DNA from: Thermoleophilaceae bacterium
GTDB lineage: Bacteria > Actinomycetota > Thermoleophilia > Solirubrobacterales > Thermoleophilaceae
Length of the DNA stretch: 64,000 nt
Assembly (NCBI GenBank): GCA_030447905.1
Contig: JAUJNZ010000007.1
Coordinates: 64,263 to 128,262, forward strand
Reading direction: 5' to 3'
Shown: one piece after another, positions 24,604-34,308 of the stretch
Numbering within the stretch: the stretch's first letter is position 1
Layout: every line of letters begins with the position of its first letter
Notes under the pieces: model-generated
Databases searched by the model: none
The model's input: only the letters and a program-made list of their open reading frames with translations
Told to the model about the DNA's origin: nothing
Program-made: the position numbers and the translations under genes

Positions 24604-25485
24604 GTGGTCGAGCGCCGCAGCCAAGTCGTGCTCGGGCTCGATCCCGACCCCGCGGCTCTGTGGCCGGTCGCCCTGAGCCGCCCGCTGGCCGCCGACCCGG
24701 CGAGCCCGGCCGAGCTCACCGCCGCCGCGGTCGTCCGTCACGGCCGCGCCGCGATCGAGGCTGCGGGACCGGCCTGCGTGGCGGTCAAGCTCCAGCTCGC
24801 GTGCTACGAGCGGCTTGGTGCGCCCGGCTGGCAGGCGCTCGCGGAGACCGCCGCCACGGCTCGCGACCACGGGCTCCTCGTGATTGCCGACGGCAAGCGC
24901 GGCGACGTGCCCGTTACCGCTCGCGCATACGCGCAGGCTCTGGTGGGGACGACCACCGGACCCTACGGCCCGGTGTGGGGCCTCGGCGCGGACGCCTTCA
25001 CGGCGAGCCCGCTGCTCGGCTCCGACGCCCTCGAGCCGCTGACGACCGCGGCAAACGCGGTCGGGGCCGGGTGCATCTGCCTCGTGCGGACCTCTAACCC
25101 CGGCGCGGCGGAGCTCCAGGACGTGCCCGCGCCGAAACGGCCCCTGCACGAGCGGCTCGCCCAACTCGTGGACGAGCTGGGGCGCGAGTCGGTCGGCGCG
25201 AGCGGGCTCTCGAGCGTCGGAGCGGTGGCCGGGGCGACGCGTCCGGAGCTGCTGGGGCGCCTGCGCGAGCTGATGCCGCGCGCCGTGATCCTCATACCCG
25301 GCGTGGGGGTCCAGGGCGGAACGGTCGAGACGCTCCGGCCCGCCTTCTCGGCCCACCCGGCGGCCGCCCTCGTCACCGCCTCCCGCTCGATCGTCGATGC
25401 ACACCGATCGGTCGGAGGGGATCCGGCGGCCGCGGCGCGCGACGCAGCGGAGGAGCTTCGCGCCGCGACGTGGGTGCTGACCTAG
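24604..25485 (+). CDS. pyrF: Orotidine 5'-phosphate decarboxylase (type 2)
   Basis: 293 residues. The catalytic motif is VIADGKRGDVPVTARAYA, with LVRTSNPGA and PGVGVQGGT downstream, typical of the longer type-2 enzyme that makes UMP from OMP. The start is uncertain. The likely N-terminal helix GHFADRLAAL lies upstream in the same frame, but no ATG, GTG or TTG exists between the HU stop (24526-24528, also in this frame) and the GTG at 24604. Either a rare codon starts it or the N-terminus is short. Confidence 0.9.
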   Translation: MVERRSQVVLGLDPDPAALWPVALSRPLAADPASPAELTAAAVVRHGRAAIEAAGPACVAVKLQLACYERLGAPGWQALAETAATARDHGLLVIADGKRGDVPVTARAYAQALVGTTTGPYGPVWGLGADAFTASPLLGSDALEPLTTAANAVGAGCICLVRTSNPGAAELQDVPAPKRPLHERLAQLVDELGRESVGASGLSSVGAVAGATRPELLGRLRELMPRAVILIPGVGVQGGTVETLRPAFSAHPAAALVTASRSIVDAHRSVGGDPAAAARDAAEELRAATWVLT

Positions 25486-25561
25486 CTAGAGGATCTCTCC
25501 GCGCCTGCGCCGGCGCCGCATCCGCCGAGCGCGCCGAGAGCGCCGGTAGGATGCCCCGGCA

Positions 25562-25906
25562 ATGGACGACAGCCGGGGCTCAAACCTGCGGATGCTCGCG
25601 CCTGTGGCCGTCGGAGCCTTCGCCGTTGCCCTGCTCGCCGTCCTGATCGGTTCGGGAGCGCTCTTCGGCGGCGATAGGCCCGATCGGGCCAGCACCGAGC
25701 CTCCCCAGCGGCGGGGTGGCGACGCCGACCGCCGGCGAGACCGCCGCGAGCGCTCGCGCCCCACGACCTACACCGTCCAGGCGGGCGACACGCTCGGATC
25801 GATCGCCGAGGAGACCGAGCTCAGCGTCGAGCGTCTGCGGCAGTTAAACCCCGAGCTCGACCCCCAGGCGATCTCGACCGGTCAGCGGATCCGCCTGCGC
25901 GAGTGA
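25562..25906 (+). CDS. Membrane-anchored LysM protein
   Basis: 114 residues: a short cytoplasmic start, one membrane helix (about 12-36, LAPVAVGAFAVALLAVLIG), an Arg-rich linker and a C-terminal LysM domain (TYTVQAGDTLGSIAEE...ISTGQRIRL) that binds peptidoglycan. TAGGAT (25547-25552) is 9 bases before the ATG. Its stop overlaps the carboxypeptidase start, so the two wall proteins are co-translated. Confidence 0.88.
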   Translation: MDDSRGSNLRMLAPVAVGAFAVALLAVLIGSGALFGGDRPDRASTEPPQRRGGDADRRRDRRERSRPTTYTVQAGDTLGSIAEETELSVERLRQLNPELDPQAISTGQRIRLRE

Positions 25907-27135
25907 TGCCTCTGGCGCCGAGTGAGCGCCGCCGGGCCGCGGCCGCGGCGGCGCTCACCGTCCTCGGGCTCGCGTTCCTGCCCGCGGGCGCCGGAGCGCG
26001 TGCTCCGCGTCCAGACCCCCAGGCGGAGGCCGCGATCGTCGTCGACGCCCGGTCAGGTGAGGTTCTGCTCGCCGAGGATGCCGACGAGCGCCGTCAGATC
26101 GCCAGCACGACTAAGCTGATGACGGCCCTGCTCGTGCTCGAGCGCGCCCGCCTCAACGAGGTGTTCCGCGCCCCGCGCTACGAGGCGGACGCGCTCGAGT
26201 CTCAGATCGGACTGCGCACGGGCGAGCGCATGCGCGTCCGGGACCTGCTCGCCGCCTTGTTGCTCGAGAGCGCGAACGACGCCGCAGCGACGATCGCCGT
26301 CAACGTCTCCGGGTCGCGCCGAGCCTTCGTCGCCGACATGAACCGCCGCGCTCGCGAGCTCGGGCTGCGCTCGACGAGGTACCAGAACCCGATCGGGTTC
26401 GACTCCGCCCGCAACCGTTCCACGGCTCGCGACCTGAGTGCCCTCGCCCGCGTGGTGATGGGCAACCGAACCTTCGCTCGCACGGTCGATCGCCCGTCCG
26501 CGCGCCTGCGCAGCGGCACGCGGAGGCGGCGCGTGCACAACCGCAACAACCTGATCGGCACCCACCCGTTCGTTGAGGGCGTCAAGACCGGTCACACCGA
26601 CGCGGCGGACTTCGTGCTCGTGGGGGCGGGAGAGGGTCGCGGAGTCGAGGTCGTGTCGGTCGTGCTGGGCGCGCCGACCGAGGCGGCTCGCGACGAGAGC
26701 ACGCTGGCTCTGCTGCGCTGGGGAATCGATCAGTTCCGCCGCGTGCGGGCCGTCGCTCGCGGGCAGAAGGTCGCGCGTCGTTCCGTGGAAGGCCGCGACA
26801 CCCCCGTCGACCTCCAGACGCGGCGCGCAGTCACCGTCCCCGTCCTGCGCGGCCGGCGCCCGGCGGTGTCGGTTCGCGCCCCCGAGGAGGTCGAGGGGCC
26901 GCTCCCCGCGGGACGGCGGGTCGGGACGGTGGAGGTCCGTGACGGCGCGCGCGTGCTGCGGACGGCGCCACTTGTGACCGCCACGGCCGTGCCCGCTCCG
27001 GCGCCTCTGTCCGCCCTGGGCTCACCCGCGCCTCTGGCGGCCTTGACGGGGCTCTCGGTGGTCGCCATCCTGTGTGTGGCCAGGATCGTGGGGGTCCGGC
27101 GGCGCCGTCGCCGCACCACCGCGGCCGGACGATGA
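25903..27135 (+). CDS. D-alanyl-D-alanine carboxypeptidase (PBP5/DacA type)
   Basis: 410 residues. Signal sequence at residues 10-32, then a serine-peptidase S11 domain with STTK (Ser68, Lys71), SAN (Ser123-Asn125) and VKTGHT. A beta-rich region follows and a C-terminal membrane helix (ALTGLSVVAILCVARIVGV) with an Arg cluster. The enzyme trims the terminal D-Ala from peptidoglycan stems. GTG 25903 or ATG 25906 may start it. It overlaps the next gene by 4 bases. Confidence 0.92.
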   Translation: MMPLAPSERRRAAAAAALTVLGLAFLPAGAGARAPRPDPQAEAAIVVDARSGEVLLAEDADERRQIASTTKLMTALLVLERARLNEVFRAPRYEADALESQIGLRTGERMRVRDLLAALLLESANDAAATIAVNVSGSRRAFVADMNRRARELGLRSTRYQNPIGFDSARNRSTARDLSALARVVMGNRTFARTVDRPSARLRSGTRRRRVHNRNNLIGTHPFVEGVKTGHTDAADFVLVGAGEGRGVEVVSVVLGAPTEAARDESTLALLRWGIDQFRRVRAVARGQKVARRSVEGRDTPVDLQTRRAVTVPVLRGRRPAVSVRAPEEVEGPLPAGRRVGTVEVRDGARVLRTAPLVTATAVPAPAPLSALGSPAPLAALTGLSVVAILCVARIVGVRRRRRRTTAAGR

Positions 27136-28088
27136 TCATCACCGTCACCCTCAACGCGGCGATCGACAAGACGCTCGCCGTCCCGAACTTCGCCCTCGGG
27201 CGCCGCCACCGCGCCGTCGAGCAGGCCTCGATGGCCGGCGGCAAGGGCGTCAACGTCGCGCGCGCGCTCAAGGCGCTCGGCCAACCGGTCATCGCCACCG
27301 GCGTGGCCGGAGGGCCGACGGGGACCCGCATCATCGAGCAGTTGACCGCCGAAGCGGTGCTCAACGACTTCGTCCGCATCCGCGAGGAGTCGCGGACGTC
27401 GACCGCCGTGGTCGACCCCACTTCTGGCGAGCAGACCGAGATCAACGAGCGCGGACCGGCGGTCTCCGAGGCGGAGCTCGACCTGTTCGTGGACAAGCTC
27501 CTCTACCTGGCCAAGGGGGCCGCGATCTGCGTCTTCTCGGGAAGCCTTCCCCGGGGAATCGGAGCCGATCTCTATGCGCGGCTTGTCGAGGAGCTCGTCA
27601 GGCTCGGGGTGACCACGGTTCTCGACGCCGAGGGAGAGCCGCTGCGGCTCGCAACGCGGGCCGAGCCGTCCGTCGTGAGCCCCAACGAGCCCGAAGCCGA
27701 GGAGCTCGTAGGCCATGAGTTCGGCGACGAGTCCGATCGCACCGGGGCGCTCCGGTCGATCTCGGAGCTGGGCGCGCGCGAGGCGATCATGACGATGCCG
27801 ACGGGCTGCCTGGCCCTCGTCGGCTCCGGGTCCGAGCGCTCCCTGCAGCGCGCGACGATCGAGGCCCTCGAGCCCGTCTCGGCGGTCGGCTCGGGCGACG
27901 CGTTCCTGGCGGGTTACGTCGCCGCTCGCTACGGCGGGGACTCACCCGAGGGGTGCCTGCGCTCCGCGGTCGCCTGCGGGGCCGAGTCGACCCAGCACTT
28001 CGGAGCGGGCGTCGTCGACCCCAACGACGTCGAGCGGTTGCGCGGCGAAGTGCGCGTGGAGCGGGTGGAGGAGCCGGCGCTCTCGTAG
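27132..28088 (+). CDS. 1-phosphofructokinase-type PfkB sugar kinase
   Basis: 318 residues. N-terminal MIITVTLNAAIDKTL and GGKGVNVARALKALG, then FSGSLPRG and the C-terminal PfkB signature SAVGSGDAFLAGYVA with catalytic Asp. This is the FruK/LacC subgroup, which phosphorylates fructose-1-P, tagatose-6-P or a similar sugar phosphate. No PTS genes are nearby, so the substrate is open. ATGA overlap with the carboxypeptidase gene. Confidence 0.88.
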   Translation: MIITVTLNAAIDKTLAVPNFALGRRHRAVEQASMAGGKGVNVARALKALGQPVIATGVAGGPTGTRIIEQLTAEAVLNDFVRIREESRTSTAVVDPTSGEQTEINERGPAVSEAELDLFVDKLLYLAKGAAICVFSGSLPRGIGADLYARLVEELVRLGVTTVLDAEGEPLRLATRAEPSVVSPNEPEAEELVGHEFGDESDRTGALRSISELGAREAIMTMPTGCLALVGSGSERSLQRATIEALEPVSAVGSGDAFLAGYVAARYGGDSPEGCLRSAVACGAESTQHFGAGVVDPNDVERLRGEVRVERVEEPALS

Positions 28089-28165
28089 CCCTGTGGCCAG
28101 CCGGATTGCGGGGGGCGCACTGGTAGGCTCGCCGTTCAGTCCGCTACCCCACCTAGGATGCCGTC

Positions 28166-29512
28166 ATGGAAGTAGAGATCGGCCGAGGCAAGAAGGGTCG
28201 CCGCGCCTACGGGTTCGACGACATCGCGATCGTGCCCTCCCGGCGGACGCGCGATCCCGACGACATCGACATCACCTGGACGCTCGGGCCCTACCGCTTC
28301 GAGCTGCCGCTCGTCGCGGCGGCGATGGACGGCGTCGTCTCGCCTCGGACCGCGGGCGAGGTGGGCCGCCTCGGAGGATTGGCCGTGCTCAACCTCGAGG
28401 GCATTTGGACCCGGTACGAGGACCCCGACTCAGAGCTTCGCCGGATCGCCGAGCTGCCGCCCGAGCGCGCCACCGCCGAGATGCAACGGGTCTACGCCGA
28501 GCCGGTGCGCGCCGAGCTCATCGCCCAGCGGGTGGCGGAGATCAAGCAGCAGGGCGTGGTCTGCGCCGCGTCGCTGACGCCCCAGCGGGTGCGCGACCAC
28601 TGCGAGGTCGCGCTCGAGGCGGGCCTCGACATCCTCGTCATCCAGGGCACGGTGATCTCCGCCGAGCACGTCTCGGCGAGCTCGGAGCCGCTCAACCTCA
28701 AGGACTTCATCAAGGAGGTGCCGTGTCCGGTCGTCGTCGGAGGTTGTGCGTCCTACTCGACTGGGCTGCACCTCATGCGTACCGGGGCGGTCGGGGTGCT
28801 CGTCGGCGTCGGCCCGGGGGCGGCTTGCACCACCCGCGGCGTGCTCGGTATCGGCGTACCGCAGGCCACTGCGATCGCCGACGTGCAAGCCGCGCGCTCC
28901 CAGCACATGCTCGAGACCGGCGAGTACGTCAAGGTCATCGCTGACGGGGGGATGCGAACCGGGGGCGACGTGGCCAAGGCGTTCGCATGCGGGGCCGACG
29001 CGGTCATGATCGGCTCGCCTCTGGCGCGCGCCTACGAGGCGCCGGGAAGCGGCTTTCACTGGGGCATGGCGACCTTCCACTCCGCCCTGCCCCGCGGCGC
29101 CCGCGTGAAGACGACTCAGAACGGCTCTCTCGAGCAGATACTGCTGGGCCCCGCGCACGAGAACGACGGCACCTTCAACCTCGTCGGCAGCCTCCGGACG
29201 TCGATGGCGACCTGCGGCTACGAGGACATCCCGTCGTTTCACCGCGCCGAGGTGATGGTCGCGCCCGCACTGCAGAGCGAGGGCAAGGCTCTCCAGCGCG
29301 AGCAGTCGATCGGCATGGGCGCGACGCGTGCCGCGGCACCGGCGCCCGCGCCACCGTCGGTCGACGGGGTGGTCGGTTCGGGGGACTCGCCGGCGGGCAT
29401 CCCGGGGGAGCCGTCGGTCGAGGACAGCCACGGTACCCAGGCGCCCGACCTCGAGCCCACGCCGGCCGCTGAGCCGGCCGGCGCACCGGCGGGCTCCTTC
29501 CTCCACGGGTGA
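28166..29512 (+). CDS. guaB3: GuaB3-family IMP dehydrogenase-like protein
   Basis: 448 residues. Barrel motifs include [20 protein letters not shown] and the catalytic-loop cysteine in [20 protein letters not shown] domains are absent, as expected for the actinobacterial GuaB3 group. The last 70 residues are an Ala/Pro-rich disordered tail. It precedes and overlaps guaA by 4 bases, supporting a role in guanine nucleotide synthesis, though GuaB3 activity itself is debated. TAGGAT (28154-28159) is 6 bases before the ATG. Confidence 0.9.
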   Translation: MEVEIGRGKKGRRAYGFDDIAIVPSRRTRDPDDIDITWTLGPYRFELPLVAAAMDGVVSPRTAGEVGRLGGLAVLNLEGIWTRYEDPDSELRRIAELPPERATAEMQRVYAEPVRAELIAQRVAEIKQQGVVCAASLTPQRVRDHCEVALEAGLDILVIQGTVISAEHVSASSEPLNLKDFIKEVPCPVVVGGCASYSTGLHLMRTGAVGVLVGVGPGAACTTRGVLGIGVPQATAIADVQAARSQHMLETGEYVKVIADGGMRTGGDVAKAFACGADAVMIGSPLARAYEAPGSGFHWGMATFHSALPRGARVKTTQNGSLEQILLGPAHENDGTFNLVGSLRTSMATCGYEDIPSFHRAEVMVAPALQSEGKALQREQSIGMGATRAAAPAPAPPSVDGVVGSGDSPAGIPGEPSVEDSHGTQAPDLEPTPAAEPAGAPAGSFLHG

Positions 29513-31158
29513 CCGACATCGCGACGCTCCGCCCCGGGGCGTCCTCCGTCGAGGCGAAAGGACCGGGACCTCCGCCCGACGCCGCACCGGCCGACGCGGT
29601 CGCTCAAGGCCTGGCTGCGGCGGCCCAAGAGGTCCTCGTGCTCGACTTCGGCGGTCAGTACTCGCAGCTGATCGCCCGGCGTCTGCGCGAGTGCGGGGTC
29701 TTCTCGGAGCTACTGCCCCACGACGTTCCGCTTGAGGAGGTCCGCCGCCGCGCGCCGCTCGGCCTCGTCCTCTCGGGCGGCCCGGCTTCGGTGTATGCCG
29801 AGGGTGCGCCGACCCTTCGTCTCGAGCTGCTCGAGCTCGGGATCCCCGTGTTCGGGATCTGCTATGGGATGCAGGTCATGGCCCTGGCCCTCGGCGGCCA
29901 CGTGGAGCTCGCCGAGCGCGGTGAGTTCGGTCGCTGCGACCTGCACGTCCACGAGTCGGGGCGGCTGCTCGCCGGCCTGCCACTCGAGCAGAGCTGCTGG
30001 ATGAGCCACCGCGACAGCGTGTTCGAGCCGCCGTCGGGCTTCACGCCGCTGGCCTCCTCCCCAAGCTCGCCGGTCGCCGCCTTCGAGTCCCCGGATCGGG
30101 GCCTCTACGGCATTCAGTTCCACCCCGAGGTCGCACACACGCCGTACGGAACGGCGATCCTCGAGAGGTTCCTGACCGACGTCTGCGGCGCCGACCCCGA
30201 CTGGACCCCCGCACGGGTCATTGAGGACCAGATCGAGCGGGTGCGCGATCAGGTCGGGGAGGGGCGGGCGATCTGTGGTCTGTCCGGGGGCGTCGACTCC
30301 TCGGTGGCCGCGCTGCTGGTCCACCGCGCGATCGGCGACCGGCTGACGTGCGTCTTCGTCGACCACGGGCTCCTGCGCCGCAACGAGGCCGACCAGGTCG
30401 TCGCCGCCTTTCGCGACCACTTCGGCGTGCCGCTGGTCGTCGCGCGCGCCGAGGACCGCTTCCTGGCGCGGCTCGCGGGGGTCGTCGACCCCGAGCGCAA
30501 GCGCAAGGTCATCGGCGAGGAGTTCATCCGCGTCTTCGAGGAGGAGGCCGGCCGGCTCGGCGATCCAGGCTACCTGGTCCAGGGCACGCTCTACTCGGAC
30601 GTGATCGAGTCGGGCGGCGGCACGGGCGCTGCGACGATCAAGTCTCACCACAACGTCGGCGGCCTCCCCGAGGACCTCGAGCTCGAGCTCGTCGAGCCGC
30701 TACGGGCTCTGTTCAAGGACGAGGTGCGCGCGGTCGGCGCCGAGCTCGGCCTGCCCGAGCGCATGGTCTGGCGCCAGCCCTTTCCGGGGCCCGGCCTCGC
30801 GATCCGGGTCGTCGGGGGAGAGGTCACGCGCGAGCGGCTCGCCCTCCTGCGCGACGCCGACTTCGTCCTCCAGGAGGAGATCCGTGCCGCCGGTCTCTAC
30901 AGCGAGCTGTGGCAGTCCTTCTGCGTCCTGCCCGCGGAGCTGCGGACCGTGGGAGTGCAGGGCGACGAGCGCACCTACGGACACGTCGTCGGCGTCCGCG
31001 CGGTGACGAGCGACGACGCCATGACCGCCGACTGGGCCCGGCTGCCGCACGATCTGCTCGAGCGGATCGCGGCGCGGATGGTCAACGAGCTTCCGGCGGT
31101 CAACCGCGTGGTGCTGGACATCACGTCGAAGCCGCCGGGGACGATCGAGTGGGAGTAG
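29509..31158 (+). CDS. guaA: GMP synthase (glutamine-hydrolysing)
   Basis: 549 residues. Class I glutamine amidotransferase domain: GICYGMQVM carries the nucleophile Cys and FHPEVAHT the His/Glu. The ATP pyrophosphatase domain has [14 protein letters not shown], and the dimerisation domain ends [18 protein letters not shown]. It converts XMP to GMP. About 42 residues precede [13 protein letters not shown], more than usual. The GTGA overlap with guaB3 supports the 29509 start, though a shorter protein is possible. Confidence 0.95.
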   Translation: MTDIATLRPGASSVEAKGPGPPPDAAPADAVAQGLAAAAQEVLVLDFGGQYSQLIARRLRECGVFSELLPHDVPLEEVRRRAPLGLVLSGGPASVYAEGAPTLRLELLELGIPVFGICYGMQVMALALGGHVELAERGEFGRCDLHVHESGRLLAGLPLEQSCWMSHRDSVFEPPSGFTPLASSPSSPVAAFESPDRGLYGIQFHPEVAHTPYGTAILERFLTDVCGADPDWTPARVIEDQIERVRDQVGEGRAICGLSGGVDSSVAALLVHRAIGDRLTCVFVDHGLLRRNEADQVVAAFRDHFGVPLVVARAEDRFLARLAGVVDPERKRKVIGEEFIRVFEEEAGRLGDPGYLVQGTLYSDVIESGGGTGAATIKSHHNVGGLPEDLELELVEPLRALFKDEVRAVGAELGLPERMVWRQPFPGPGLAIRVVGGEVTRERLALLRDADFVLQEEIRAAGLYSELWQSFCVLPAELRTVGVQGDERTYGHVVGVRAVTSDDAMTADWARLPHDLLERIAARMVNELPAVNRVVLDITSKPPGTIEWE

Positions 31159-31251
31159 CGGCCGGGCTGCGGAGCGGTCGCGCCGATGGACGCTCCTTTC
31201 TGCGTCTGCCAACATAAGCCGCCGCGCGCTGGAGGGCCGCGCCGCCGACCC

Positions 31252-31689
31252 ATGAAGACCTTCGTCGCCACCCCCACCAACCGCGAGCGCAACTGGCTCC
31301 TGGTCGACGCGACCGGGCACACGCTCGGTCGCCTCGCCACTCGCATCGCCGACGAGCTGCGGGGCAAGCGCAAGCCCGAGTACACGCCGCACTGCGACAC
31401 CGGCGACTTCGTGATCGTGGTCAACGCCGAGAAGATCGAGGTGACCGGCAACAAGCGCCACCAGAAGCGCTACTACCGCCACTCGGGCTACCCCGGCGGT
31501 CTGCGCGAGCGCACCTTCGCCGAGATGCAGGCCCGCCGGCCCGAGGAGATCATCCGCCTCGCGGTCAAGGGAATGCTCCCGCGCAACCGCCTCGGGCGCG
31601 CCCAGCTGCGAAAGCTCAAGGTCTACGTGGGTCCCGAGCACCCGCACCGAGCCCAGCAGCCACAGCCGCTCGAGGTCGCCACCCGATGA
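31252..31689 (+). CDS. rplM: 50S ribosomal protein L13
   Basis: 145 residues, normal length. Features: [42 protein letters not shown]-like HSGYPGG and [13 protein letters not shown]. Start ATG 31252 fits the family; the upstream frame is not conserved. Cotranscribed with rpsI, the universal L13-S9 pair, through a 4-base overlap. Confidence 0.96.
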   Translation: MKTFVATPTNRERNWLLVDATGHTLGRLATRIADELRGKRKPEYTPHCDTGDFVIVVNAEKIEVTGNKRHQKRYYRHSGYPGGLRERTFAEMQARRPEEIIRLAVKGMLPRNRLGRAQLRKLKVYVGPEHPHRAQQPQPLEVATR

Positions 31690-32693
31690 CCGACGCCGAG
31701 CACCCGGGCGACCCTCAGGGGGAGGAGCGGGCCGGCCCGGAGGAGGGCGAGCCGACGGCTGAGGACGCCGAGGCGGCGCCCGCGACCACGGACGCCGGGC
31801 CCCATGACGCCGAGGAGAGCACCGAGGCCGCCGAAGCTCCCGAGACCGCGGAGCCGACGGCGGGAGGTGACGAGACCGTAACCGAGTCGGTCGAGGCGTG
31901 GGAGCCAGAGCGCCGCGAGTCGGCTGTGCCCGATCAGGCGCCCGAGCCCCTCCCCGCCGAGGACCCTGAGGAGGTGGCCGCCTCCGACGCTCCCGCCGCA
32001 CCACCCGAGCCGGCGCAGCCCGAGCGCCCCGAGCGTGCTCGCGCCGAGCGCCGTCGCGACCTCCCCGAGGACCCCGCAGCGGGCGAGGAGGCCATACCCG
32101 GCGCCCATCTCGAGCCCGACCTCGTCCTCGAGGAGGATGAGGAGCAGACCGCCGAGCAGCCCGACTTCTCCCGCTACGCCGACATCGATCCGGAGGCCGA
32201 GCTCGACGCCGAAGCGGCGGACGCGGGCGACCCCGACGCCGCCACCCAGCCGTCTGAGCGCGAGGAGCCCACGCCCTCCGCTCGGTCGGCGCTCGATCTC
32301 GCCGCGGACGCGCGCTACCGGGCCACCGGCAAGCGCAAGACCGCGGTGGCACGCGTGATCCTCCGCCCCGGCAGCGGGACCTATACCGTCAACGGTCGTC
32401 CGCTCGACGCCTTCTTCCCCCGCGCGACGCTCCAGCTCGCGGCGCGCCAGCCCCTCCAGACCGCGGGCTTCGAGGGGCGGATGGACGTCAACGCGCGGAT
32501 CCACGGCGGCGGGGTCTCCGCGCAGGCCGGGGCGCTGCGCCATGGCGTCGCCCGCGCGCTCGTCGAGGCGGACCCCGCGCTGCGGGGCGAGCTCAAGCGC
32601 CGCGGGTTCCTGACCCGCGACGCGCGCGTCAAGGAGCGGCGCAAGGCCGGCCTCAAGAAGGCGCGCAAGCGTCCGCAGTTCTCGAAGCGCTAG
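31686..32693 (+). CDS. rpsI: 30S ribosomal protein S9 with about 208-residue acidic N-terminal extension
   Basis: 335 residues, over twice the family length of about 130. Residues 210-335 are a normal S9 ([12 protein letters not shown], ending [11 protein letters not shown], whose tail reaches the P-site tRNA). Residues 1-208 are Glu/Asp/Ala/Pro-rich and probably disordered. The start is well supported: the ATG overlaps the rplM stop as ATGA, and the whole extension is open and in frame. Actinobacterial S9 often has a short N-terminal extension; this length is exceptional. Confidence 0.95.
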   Translation: MTDAEHPGDPQGEERAGPEEGEPTAEDAEAAPATTDAGPHDAEESTEAAEAPETAEPTAGGDETVTESVEAWEPERRESAVPDQAPEPLPAEDPEEVAASDAPAAPPEPAQPERPERARAERRRDLPEDPAAGEEAIPGAHLEPDLVLEEDEEQTAEQPDFSRYADIDPEAELDAEAADAGDPDAATQPSEREEPTPSARSALDLAADARYRATGKRKTAVARVILRPGSGTYTVNGRPLDAFFPRATLQLAARQPLQTAGFEGRMDVNARIHGGGVSAQAGALRHGVARALVEADPALRGELKRRGFLTRDARVKERRKAGLKKARKRPQFSKR

Positions 32694-32705
32694 CCCCCGT
32701 CCGCC

Positions 32706-34097
32706 GTGGTCCCCGCCTCGGTTGGTCCGCCGGCCGGGGACCGCGCCGCCCCCCAGTCATCCTCTCGACGCCTGTTCGGGACCGACGGAGTGCGCGGTCG
32801 GGTCGGTGAGGTCGTCACCCCCGAGCTCGCCCTCGCGCTAGGGCGCGCCGCCGTCGAGGTCGCTCGGGCGGCCAACCCGAGGGCGCTTGTCGTTCGTGAC
32901 ACCCGCGAGTCGGGTCCCATGCTCGAGAGCGCGCTCGCCGCGGGGATCGCCGCGGGAGGAGGTCACGCCCTGCTCGGTGGAGTGCTCCCGACCCCGGCGT
33001 GCTCGCTGCTCGTCCCGCACTTCGGGTTCGATCTCGGAGCCGTCGTCTCGGCATCGCACAACCCCTACGAGGACAACGGGATCAAGTTCTTCGGGCCCAG
33101 CGGCATGAAGCTCTCCGACGACCAGGAGGCCCGGGTCGAGGCATCGCTTGCCGAGACGACCCCCACATCCGGCTCGACGCCGGCCGGCTCTCCCGCCAGC
33201 GGCCGCCTCGAGGCCCTGCACGGTGCTGCCGCCGACTACCTGCGTGCCCTCGAGACGCGCTTCGAGGGTCTCGACCTGGCCGGACGCCGGATCCTGCTCG
33301 ACTGCGCCAACGGCGCCGCCTACCGCGTCGGCCCCGAGATCCTCCGGCGACTCGGCGCCGACGTCGAGGTAGTGGCGGCGGAGCCAGACGGGCGCAACAT
33401 CAACGCCGCCTGCGGCTCGACCCACGTCGAGGCGCTGGGCGAGCGTGTCGCCGAGGACGGCTTCGACGCCGCCTTCGCCTTCGACGGCGATGCCGACCGC
33501 GTCCTCGGCGTCGACCGCACGGGGGCGATCGTCGACGGGGACGAGTTGATCGCCCTCGCGGCGCTCCACCTGCGTGCCGCCGAACGGCTCCCCGGAAACG
33601 GCGTCGCGGTCACCGTGATGACCAACTACGGCTTCCATCAGGCCATGGAGTCCGCGGGGATCGAGGTGGCTACCACCCCGGTGGGCGACCGACACGTTCT
33701 GCTCGAGCTCGAGCGCCGCGGCTGGGCGCTCGGCGGGGAGCAGTCCGGGCACATCATCGATACGAGCTTCGCCGGCTCGGGAGACGGCATCGCGGCTGCG
33801 CTGCTCGCCCTCGAGGCACTCGGCGGACGGGATCTCGCCGCCCGCGAGGCCATGGAGAAGCTGCCCCAGAGCCTGCGCAGCGTGCGCGTGCGAGACCTCG
33901 AGGCGGTCGGCGACGCCGCGGCGGTCTGGGAGGCCGTCGAGCGCGAGCATCGAGCGCTCGCCGGCCGGGGACGCGTCCTCGTGCGCCCGTCGGGGACCGA
34001 GCCGGTGGTGCGCGTGATGGTCGAGGCGCCGTCGCGCGAGGAGTGCGATGCGACGCTGGTGCGGCTCGTCGCGGTAGTCGAGCGCGAGCTCGCCTGA
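32706..34097 (+). CDS. glmM: Phosphoglucosamine mutase
   Basis: 463 residues. N-terminal RRLFGTDGVRG, phosphoserine loop VVSASHNPYEDNGIK, metal loop FDGDADRV, sugar loop GGEQSGHII and phosphate loop RPSGTEPVVRVMVE. It interconverts glucosamine-6-P and glucosamine-1-P for cell wall synthesis. GTG 32706 is the only in-frame start before the conserved core. The first codons can form a hairpin (GGTCCCC with GGGGACC), which might modulate initiation. Follows rpsI by 12 bases. Confidence 0.95.
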   Translation: MVPASVGPPAGDRAAPQSSSRRLFGTDGVRGRVGEVVTPELALALGRAAVEVARAANPRALVVRDTRESGPMLESALAAGIAAGGGHALLGGVLPTPACSLLVPHFGFDLGAVVSASHNPYEDNGIKFFGPSGMKLSDDQEARVEASLAETTPTSGSTPAGSPASGRLEALHGAAADYLRALETRFEGLDLAGRRILLDCANGAAYRVGPEILRRLGADVEVVAAEPDGRNINAACGSTHVEALGERVAEDGFDAAFAFDGDADRVLGVDRTGAIVDGDELIALAALHLRAAERLPGNGVAVTVMTNYGFHQAMESAGIEVATTPVGDRHVLLELERRGWALGGEQSGHIIDTSFAGSGDGIAAALLALEALGGRDLAAREAMEKLPQSLRSVRVRDLEAVGDAAAVWEAVEREHRALAGRGRVLVRPSGTEPVVRVMVEAPSREECDATLVRLVAVVERELA

Positions 34098-34146
34098 GTC
34101 GCAGCTCGAGGGCGCTCCGAGCGGGAATACCGCTTCGGCGAGCGAG

Positions 34147-34175
34147 CTGACGTAGGGGCGCTCTCCTGTTAGCAT
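34147..34175 (+). promoter_or_regulatory. glmS: Candidate glmS promoter
   Basis: CTGACG (34147-34152) and TAGCAT (34170-34175) are separated by exactly 17 bases, four of six matches to each sigma-70 hexamer. Predicted transcription start is near 34182, just where the structured leader begins. Confidence 0.4.
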
Positions 34176-34179
34176 CCCG

Positions 34180-34252
34180 CCTCGCTCGCCAGAGGGACTT
34201 CGAGAGCCGCGTCGAAAGCGGCTCTTGACGTTAGAGGGGCCGTCGAGCGAGG
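34180..34252 (+). ncRNA. Structured 5' leader upstream of glmS
   Basis: Two nested helices. The outer pairs CCTCGCTCG (34180-34188) with CGAGCGAGG (34244-34252), 9 perfect base pairs. The inner pairs AGAGCCGC (34203-34210) with GCGGCTCT (34218-34225) around a 7-base loop and extends by a G-U and a C-G pair. The intervening single strands are purine-rich, and the inner helix is followed by TTGACG. glmS is often controlled by leader RNA, but I do not recognise the catalytic core of the glmS ribozyme here. Confidence 0.4.
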
Positions 34253-34308
34253 TGCGCAGACAGGCCAGGCGACACGGAAGACCGAACGGAGAAGGTCAGG
34301 CACAGACG

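Noticed and set aside
34098-34308. glmS ribozyme
   Set aside because: The leader has helices and a faint TTGACG match, but the conserved cleavage-site and core sequences cannot be aligned, so it is reported only as a structured leader.
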